This document shows, in pieces, positions 58,866 to 64,000 of a DNA stretch of 64,000 bases. The stretch's first letter is position 1. Each line of letters opens with the position of its first letter. Source of the DNA: Halomonas sp. LR3S48 (GTDB lineage Bacteria; Pseudomonadota; Gammaproteobacteria; Pseudomonadales; Halomonadaceae); assembly GCF_025725665.1 (NCBI RefSeq), contig NZ_CP107009.1:1426001-1490000 (forward strand), given 5' to 3'. The notes beneath the pieces were generated by a model, which was not told the origin of the DNA, ran no database searches, and saw nothing but the letters and a program-made list of their open reading frames with translations. Position numbers and translations under genes: made by a program.

Positions 58866-61144
58866 GACACGTCTCCTTTGGGTTGGATGCGGGCGTAGCG
58901 TCGCTTTAGCAGCAGCGAATTGCCGATCACCGACAGCGAGCTGGCGGTCATGGCGATGACACCGATCATGGGATGCAACAGGCCGGCGGCAGCCATGGGA
59001 ATGGCGGCCACGTTGTAGCCGCTGGCCCAGAGCAGGTTCTGCACGATCTTGCCGAAAGTAGCGCGAGAGAGATGCATGGCATCTACAACGCCGGTGAGTT
59101 CGCCGCGCACCAGTGTCACGTCGGCGGCCTCGATGGCCACGTCGGCGCCGGCGCCGATGGCGATGCCTACGTTGGCCTGCTTGAGGGCCGCAGCGTCGTT
59201 GATACCGTCGCCCACCATGGCCACTTGGTTGCCGTACTTTTCCTGCAGCTTGCGAATGGCATCGACCTTGCCTTCCGGTAGTACGCCGGCCTGGACCTCG
59301 TCGATGCCGACCTCCTCCGCCACGGCGCGCGCGGCGCGCTCGTTGTCGCCGGTGATCATCACCACGTGCAGGCCGAGATCGTGCATGCCGCGAATGGCTT
59401 CGATCGATTCCTTCTTGAGGGTGTCGGCCACCGCCACGATGCCCATGGCCTGGCCGTTCGCGGCGACGATGACGGCGGTTCGACCCTTGCCTTCGAGGGC
59501 CCGCAGGGTCTTATCGAGTGCCTCCAGCCCCTTGACGCCTTCTTCCTCGAGCAGTACGCGATTGCCGATCAGCACGTGCCTTTCATCGACTTTGCCGGAA
59601 ACGCCCCGGGCGCCGGTAGAGCGAAACTCGCTCACCTCGCCGGGTTTCACTCCGCGCTCCGAGGCACCATCGACGATGGCCCGGGCGATGGGGTGCTCCG
59701 AAGCGTTCTCGACGCTGGCGGCCAGCGTGAGCAGCTCGTTTTCATCGATGCCCTTGGTGGCGACCACCTCGGACAACTCAGGCTCGCCACGGGTGATGGT
59801 GCCGGTCTTGTCGAGCACCATGACCTTGATGTCCTTGAAGGTCTGGATCGCCTCGCCGGAGCGAATCAGGATGCCGCGCTCGGCGCCGATGCCGGAGCCG
59901 ACCATCAGCGCGGTGGGGGTAGCCAGGCCCAAGGCGCAGGGACAGGCGATGACCAGCACGGCGATGGCGGCGATCAGGGCCAGGACCGGTGTGCTGGCGT
60001 CCGGGTTCACCCACGGCAGGAAGGCGGCCCCCCAGTCAAGAATTGGGCGCAGGGCATCGGGAATCAGTAGCCAGGCGGCCAGGCTGGCCAGCGAGATCAG
60101 CAGCACCGCCGGCACGAAGCGACCGGTCATGCGATCGGCGAACTCCTGGATCGGCACTCGTGAGCCCTGTGCCTGATCGATCAGGCGTACCACCTGGGAG
60201 AGAAAGGTGTCGCCACCGACCCGGGTGGCCTTGACGCGCAGCCGTCCCTCCTTGTTGATCGTTGCACCGATCACGCTGTCGCCAATCCCCTTGTAGACCG
60301 GTATCGACTCTCCGGTGGCGATGGATTCGTCGAGATGACTCTCGCCATCGATCACCTCGCCGTCGGTGGGGATCTTGTCGCCGGGACGCACGATCATGAT
60401 GTCGCCCGGCTCGAGTTCCTTCACCGGAACCTCCACCTCCTCTCCGTTGCGCTCCACCCGAGCCGTCTTGGCGCCGAGGGTCAGTAGGCGGCGAATGGCC
60501 TGTGAGGCGCGGCCCTTGGCCAGTGCCTCGAGATAGCGGCCCAGCAGGTGGAAGGTCATGATGGTGGCGGCCATCTCGATGAACGAGGTCATCGGGTAGA
60601 CGAAGCCGATCAGGCCGATCAGGTAGGGAGGCAGGCTGCCCATGGAGATCAGCACGTCCATGTTGAAGGTGCCGTTCTTCAGCGAGCGCCAGCTCGAGCG
60701 GTGGGTGGCCGCACCGCCGTGGAGGAAGACCACGGGAAAGGCGAGCAGGGCGACGATGGCCAGGTAGCCGGGAATCGGCTGCCAGAACATGTGCGGCATC
60801 ATCAGGATCATGATCAACGTAGTGGGTACGCCAGCGATCCACAGCCGCTTGCGGGCCTGGCTCAGGTACCCCGCTTCGATGGCGGCCTCGGCTTCACCGT
60901 CCTCCTCGGCTTGGCCGCTCACCGCCGCGACATCGTAACCGGCCCCTTCGACGGCCCTTTTCAACGCGTCGCCGTCGGGGCCGTCCGACGCGATATCGAC
61001 GCTTACCCGATGGCTGGCGATATTGGTCTGGATCTCTACTACGCCGCTCAGGCGCTGGAGGGTCGTGCGTACGATACCGGCGCAATGATCGCTGCCCATG
61101 CCGGGCACTGTCAGGGTGATCTTGGTCTTCGCAGTGGTGTTCAT
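58862..61144 (-). CDS. copA: Copper-translocating P1B-type ATPase
   Basis: A 760-aa heavy-metal efflux ATPase. N-terminal HMA domain (about 5-70), eight-helix membrane part with the CPC motif ACPCALGLATPTALM, TGES, DKTGTITRGEPE phosphorylation site, HPIA, and GDGINDAAAL. Helix 7 WASGYNVAAIP and helix 8 MTASSLSVIGNS indicate Cu(I) specificity. The HMA motif reads GMGSDHC, so the first Cys of GMxCxxC is Ser. ATG 61144 has GGAGGG upstream. It follows the Met-rich periplasmic protein gene. Confidence 0.96.
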   Translation of the reverse strand: MNTTAKTKITLTVPGMGSDHCAGIVRTTLQRLSGVVEIQTNIASHRVSVDIASDGPDGDALKRAVEGAGYDVAAVSGQAEEDGEAEAAIEAGYLSQARKRLWIAGVPTTLIMILMMPHMFWQPIPGYLAIVALLAFPVVFLHGGAATHRSSWRSLKNGTFNMDVLISMGSLPPYLIGLIGFVYPMTSFIEMAATIMTFHLLGRYLEALAKGRASQAIRRLLTLGAKTARVERNGEEVEVPVKELEPGDIMIVRPGDKIPTDGEVIDGESHLDESIATGESIPVYKGIGDSVIGATINKEGRLRVKATRVGGDTFLSQVVRLIDQAQGSRVPIQEFADRMTGRFVPAVLLISLASLAAWLLIPDALRPILDWGAAFLPWVNPDASTPVLALIAAIAVLVIACPCALGLATPTALMVGSGIGAERGILIRSGEAIQTFKDIKVMVLDKTGTITRGEPELSEVVATKGIDENELLTLAASVENASEHPIARAIVDGASERGVKPGEVSEFRSTGARGVSGKVDERHVLIGNRVLLEEEGVKGLEALDKTLRALEGKGRTAVIVAANGQAMGIVAVADTLKKESIEAIRGMHDLGLHVVMITGDNERAARAVAEEVGIDEVQAGVLPEGKVDAIRKLQEKYGNQVAMVGDGINDAAALKQANVGIAIGAGADVAIEAADVTLVRGELTGVVDAMHLSRATFGKIVQNLLWASGYNVAAIPMAAAGLLHPMIGVIAMTASSLSVIGNSLLLKRRYARIQPKGDVS

Positions 61145-61169
61145 CGCGGGCCCTCCGTCGCGGATGGTA

Positions 61170-61190
61170 GGGCGGCCGCGAAGGCCGCCC
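61170..61190 (-). other. Hairpin between the Met-rich gene and copA
   Basis: GGGCGGCC (61170-61177) and GGCCGCCC (61183-61190) form an 8-bp stem with a GCGAA loop in the 71-base gap. With no T-run it may lower readthrough or protect the upstream message. Confidence 0.5.
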
Positions 61191-61215
61191 GATGCGAGGG
61201 GTAAACGACCGCCGG

Positions 61216-61860
61216 TCAATGATGGGCGTCGTGGTCTTCCGGATCGACGGCCTTGGGGGTGGCTTGCTGCAATTGCTCGCGCTGCTCTTCGGTCATCAGG
61301 TCATGCATGGCGTTACGCATACGCACCATCTCGGCCATCATCTCGCCATGCAGCTCCGCCATCTGGCCATGCAGGGCCTGGACCTCCTCGGGATCAGGGC
61401 GCTCAACGTGCAGGGCGGCCATCAAGTCGTCGCGCAGGTTCATCAGTTGCCCCATGCGCTCGAATTGGGCGGGGCGATGCTCCTTCATCAGCTCGCGATA
61501 TTCGCTGCGCTGCTCCTGGTCGAGCATGGGCAACATGTCCTTGCCGCCACCGCTCATCATGGGGCAGGGCATCATGCCACCCATGCCGCCACCCATCATG
61601 CCGGGGCCCATGCCGCCCCCCATCATGCCAGGGCCCATGCCGCCGCCCATCATGCCGGGCCCCATGCCGCCGCCCATCATGCCGGGGCCCATGCCACCAC
61701 CCATCATGCCGGAGCTCGTGCCGCCGCCCATCATGCCGGGACCCATGCCACCATCTGCAGTGCCGGAGGGGGCGTTCATGTTCCCCTGTGCCAGGACGTT
61801 GCCGGAAACTCCAGCCGCCAGAACGAATCCGAGAGCGTAAACGAGGTTGCTGACTTGCAT
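61216..61860 (-). CDS. Met-rich periplasmic protein (Spy/CpxP-like C-terminus)
   Basis: A 214-aa exported protein (signal peptide ending near VLAQ). Residues about 38-98 are a low-complexity run of GMGPGMMGG units. A helical domain follows with LDQEQRSEYRELMKEHR and MTEEQREQLQQAT, the LTxxQ-like motifs of Spy/CpxP proteins, and a His-rich end DHDAHH. Met runs and His bind Cu(I)/Cu(II), so a periplasmic copper buffer is likely. AAGGAG precedes ATG 61860. Confidence 0.88.
   Translation of the reverse strand: MQVSNLVYALGFVLAAGVSGNVLAQGNMNAPSGTADGGMGPGMMGGGTSSGMMGGGMGPGMMGGGMGPGMMGGGMGPGMMGGGMGPGMMGGGMGGMMPCPMMSGGGKDMLPMLDQEQRSEYRELMKEHRPAQFERMGQLMNLRDDLMAALHVERPDPEEVQALHGQMAELHGEMMAEMVRMRNAMHDLMTEEQREQLQQATPKAVDPEDHDAHH
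61571..61752 (-). repeat. 27-bp coding tandem repeat
   Basis: About six copies of a 27-bp unit encode MMGGGMGPG. Copies vary at third positions and one unit is altered (GTSSGMMGG). It is in frame within the Met-rich gene, so length changes alter the number of Met clusters. Confidence 0.85.
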
Positions 61861-62015
61861 GACCGACTCCTTCAGGGCACAAGAGCCCTTGCTGATACCT
61901 GCTTCGGGGAAGTGACTTCCATGCAGCATGCCTACTTTTCATAAATGCCTGCTAAGCGACACTCGTGAAAGAAGATGCAGAGGCTGCTTGATTAGCAATC
62001 AGGTATATAGCTGTG

Positions 62016-62414
62016 TCAGGGGCGCAGTCGTTGGGTAAGCAGGTAGATCGGAATAGTGGCAAAGGTTGGGGCTTCGCCGGGGGAACCGATGGTGTTCTCG
62101 ACCCGGGGAGACGCTACCGCAAAGGTGGATAGAGACACCGCAACGTCGCTGACGTCCTGCCGCTCTGCACGCAGCATTGCCGCACTGACATGCTCCCAGC
62201 CGTGACCATGCTCGCAGTGGGGGGAAGGTACCAGTTGGCTTGCGGCAATAGTTTCGATAGCCGCGCTGCTCGGGGAAGATGAGGCAGGGTGCGCATGGGC
62301 CGAAAGGGCTAACACCAACATCAGCAGCAATGCCAGGGGAACGGCAAGCCAGCCTCCACGCCCCCCTGAATGGGTGAACGATCGATGTGAGACCAAGGCT
62401 GCCTGCTGATGCAT
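62016..62414 (-). CDS. Exported His-containing hypothetical protein
   Basis: A 132-aa protein with one hydrophobic segment (WLAVPLALLLMLVLALSAHA) and a mature part with CEHGHGWEH, a possible metal site. No family recognised with confidence; its setting suggests a copper-cluster accessory protein. ATG 62414 has GGAG upstream. The frame extends to 62486. Confidence 0.65.
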   Translation of the reverse strand: MHQQAALVSHRSFTHSGGRGGWLAVPLALLLMLVLALSAHAHPASSSPSSAAIETIAASQLVPSPHCEHGHGWEHVSAAMLRAERQDVSDVAVSLSTFAVASPRVENTIGSPGEAPTFATIPIYLLTQRLRP

Positions 62415-62628
62415 GGCATGTCGCTCCGGCGTGATGGGCAAGTTCAGGATAGCCGTTCCCGCTGGGCTGTCATTGATCTGCATCAATCAAAGCATTTCTC
62501 ATGGCCGCTTGGCGCATGCAGATGGCTGTTTCCATGAATTTTTCATCGGGGTCCAAGGGCAGGCTTGCGGCTGCGTAGCGACCATGGAAGACTAGACGCC
62601 AATCCTGCGGCTGGCTGTCCGACAACAC

Positions 62629-62955
62629 ATGCATTCCCGTTCCGTCTCCTGGTTGATCTTCCTCCTGCTCGGTATCGCATTGTCGCTACCGCAGGCGGCT
62701 ACGAGTGCCTGGAGCGCAAACGACGATTGTCGGATGGAAGGCTACTCGATGCTCGACCAAACCTCGCATCCCGACAGCGATGCTAGCCAGGCACATTCGG
62801 GAGAGAAAGTTGCCTGTACGGCTCCCTGCCCGGTCTGCAACAGCGCGCTGACACTCTATCCCGCCGGGCCACGCTCGCTCGAGCCCCGTTGGGCCACCGA
62901 TGAAGCGCCCCTTCATGCTCCCCGCGACCGCCCGGAGCGCCCTCCTCGCGCGTGA
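62629..62955 (+). CDS. Small exported Cys-motif protein
   Basis: A 108-aa protein with a signal peptide (SVSWLIFLLLGIALSLPQAA) and mature part with DDC, then CTAPCPVCNSAL, a CxxxCxxC cluster suited to metal or redox chemistry. It faces the opposite way from the rest of the copper cluster. Coding is supported by the signal peptide, but there is no clear ribosome site, so confidence is moderate. Confidence 0.55.
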   Translation: MHSRSVSWLIFLLLGIALSLPQAATSAWSANDDCRMEGYSMLDQTSHPDSDASQAHSGEKVACTAPCPVCNSALTLYPAGPRSLEPRWATDEAPLHAPRDRPERPPRA

Positions 62956-63108
62956 TCGAAAGCCCCTGGTTTTGCCCTCGCTTGCATAAGCGATGGCGCA
63001 GTCACGCTGCGAGGATCCCGGAGTATTACGGGTATCCTTGGCCGAATACGCAAAGGTGCGACCTGGTCGACATCCGACCTTGACGCACTAGGCGACGAGG
63101 ATTCTTTT

Positions 63109-63924
63109 ATGAACTATCCCGACATCGACCCCGTGGCCATTGCCATCGGGCCCCTGCAAGTTCATTGGTATGGCCTGATGTACGTGGTGGGTTTCGTCAG
63201 TGCCTGGTGGCTGGGGCGCCGTCGGGCATATCGCCTGGGCCTGAACCACGATGATATCGGTGACCTGCTGTTCTACGCCGCTCTCGGCGTGGTAGCCGGA
63301 GGGCGTCTGGGCTACGTGCTGTTCTACGGCATGGAGCGCTTCCTGGCCAATCCGCTGTGGCTGTTCAGTATTTGGGAAGGGGGCATGAGCTTCCACGGCG
63401 GCCTGGTGGGGGTATTGCTGGCAGCATTATGGTTTGCCCGCAGGAAGAAGCTCACCTTTTTCCAGTTGACGGACTTCATCGCCCCCATGGTGCCGATCGG
63501 CCTGGGGGCCGGGCGTATCGGCAACTTCATCAACCATGAACTGCCGGGGCGCGTCAGCGACCTGCCCTGGGCCATGCCGTTTTCCCATATGGGGCCGGAG
63601 CCGCGCCATCCCTCGGCACTCTACGAATTCGCTCTCGAGGGGGTGGTGCTGTTCATAGTGCTGTGGTGGGTTTCGAGCCGACCGCGGCGGCGCGGCCTGG
63701 TCTCGGGACTGTTCCTTATGCTCTACGGCATCTTCCGCTTTGCGGTGGAGTTCGTGCGGCTGCCCGATGAGCACATCGGCTTCGTCGCCTTCGGCTGGGT
63801 GACCATGGGGATGCTGCTGACGCTACCGATGATTGCCGCCGGTGTGGCGCTCATCCTGTGGTCGAGGCGTCAAGAGCGCGATGAGCCTGCGGCAACGGTT
63901 CCTGCACAAGGAATGGCGGGCTGA
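63109..63924 (+). CDS. lgt: Prolipoprotein diacylglyceryl transferase
   Basis: Attaches diacylglycerol to the lipobox Cys of prolipoproteins in the inner membrane. The 271 aa with seven helices carry the family motifs MSFHGGLVGVLLA (essential His), GRIGNFINHELPGR (Lgt signature with Arg) and RHPSALYEFALEG. It starts MNYPDIDPVAIAIGPLQVHWYG, the usual N-terminus. ATG 63109 is used. Confidence 0.97.
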   Translation: MNYPDIDPVAIAIGPLQVHWYGLMYVVGFVSAWWLGRRRAYRLGLNHDDIGDLLFYAALGVVAGGRLGYVLFYGMERFLANPLWLFSIWEGGMSFHGGLVGVLLAALWFARRKKLTFFQLTDFIAPMVPIGLGAGRIGNFINHELPGRVSDLPWAMPFSHMGPEPRHPSALYEFALEGVVLFIVLWWVSSRPRRRGLVSGLFLMLYGIFRFAVEFVRLPDEHIGFVAFGWVTMGMLLTLPMIAAGVALILWSRRQERDEPAATVPAQGMAG

Positions 63925-63989
63925 TGACTGGCCGGGCCAGAAGTGGAATCAGAGCTCATCGGCTGTTGAATCGAATTAGGATCGCTAGT

Positions 63990-64000
63990 ATGAAGCTCAT
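63990..64000 (+). CDS. Possible start of the next gene (cut by window end)
   Basis: ATG 63990 with AGG nine bases upstream opens a frame (MKL...) that runs off the window after three full codons. Too short to identify. Many related genomes have thyA after lgt, but that cannot be confirmed here. Confidence 0.25.

Noticed and set aside
61571..61752. Regular repeats suggestive of a CRISPR array
   Set aside because: Units are contiguous 27-bp coding repeats without spacers, in frame with the Met-rich protein.

Overview
This is about 64 kb of a high-GC gammaproteobacterial chromosome. Gene content and order (TrkH-type K+ uptake, osmC, ackA-pta, a TPP-controlled tenA/thiC pair, lgt, several EamA permeases, a large copper cluster) suggest a halophilic Halomonadaceae-like bacterium. 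That assignment is inferred from protein character, not from a marker gene. No rRNA, tRNA, CRISPR array, insertion sequence or prophage was seen.

Layout. 1-1798: the 3' part of katG with its terminator. 2088-10961: an accessory defence block, with a complete type I restriction-modification system in the order hsdR, fic, hsdM, hsdS and two small unassigned genes. The hsdR-fic gap carries a striking array of palindromes with a 70-bp period. Just past the block, 10968-11112 holds a relic of a yefM-yoeB toxin-antitoxin operon. 11144-19458: housekeeping and repair (alpha/beta hydrolase, YCII protein, sbcDC, nfi, DUF1415, aldo/keto reductase). 19610-26708: osmC, an amidoligase/glutamine-amidotransferase pair, a large MscS-type channel, an unassigned membrane protein and a CBS-BON protein. 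26743-34608: aminotransferase, methyltransferase, ThiO-like oxidase, ackA-pta, EamA permease. 34720-43861: outer-membrane protein, a stand-alone VC1899/DUF1887-type CARF-nuclease-like protein, thiC and tenA (each with its own TPP riboswitch), LpxL-like acyltransferase, small proteins and an MFS permease.

44026-49262: a beta-oxidation style set (acyl-CoA dehydrogenase, acyl-CoA synthetase, 3-hydroxyacyl-CoA dehydrogenase, enoyl-CoA hydratase). 49342-53169: a secreted hypothetical, an EamA permease, a divergent Rieske/MOSC pair and DUF488. 53265-57475: trkH followed by a shortened KdpD-like kinase and KdpE, without kdpFABC in the window. 57519-62955: a copper-handling cluster (Met-rich periplasmic protein, P1B ATPase, DUF2933-like, DUF411 and tiny membrane or secreted proteins). 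63109-63924: lgt.

The signals most worth following are the 70-bp palindrome array beside fic, the CARF protein whose ligand-loop and nuclease lysines are both replaced, the trkH-kdpDE arrangement, and the yefM-yoeB scar. Starts were chosen by Shine-Dalgarno spacing and family N-termini; where an in-frame extension exists this is stated.
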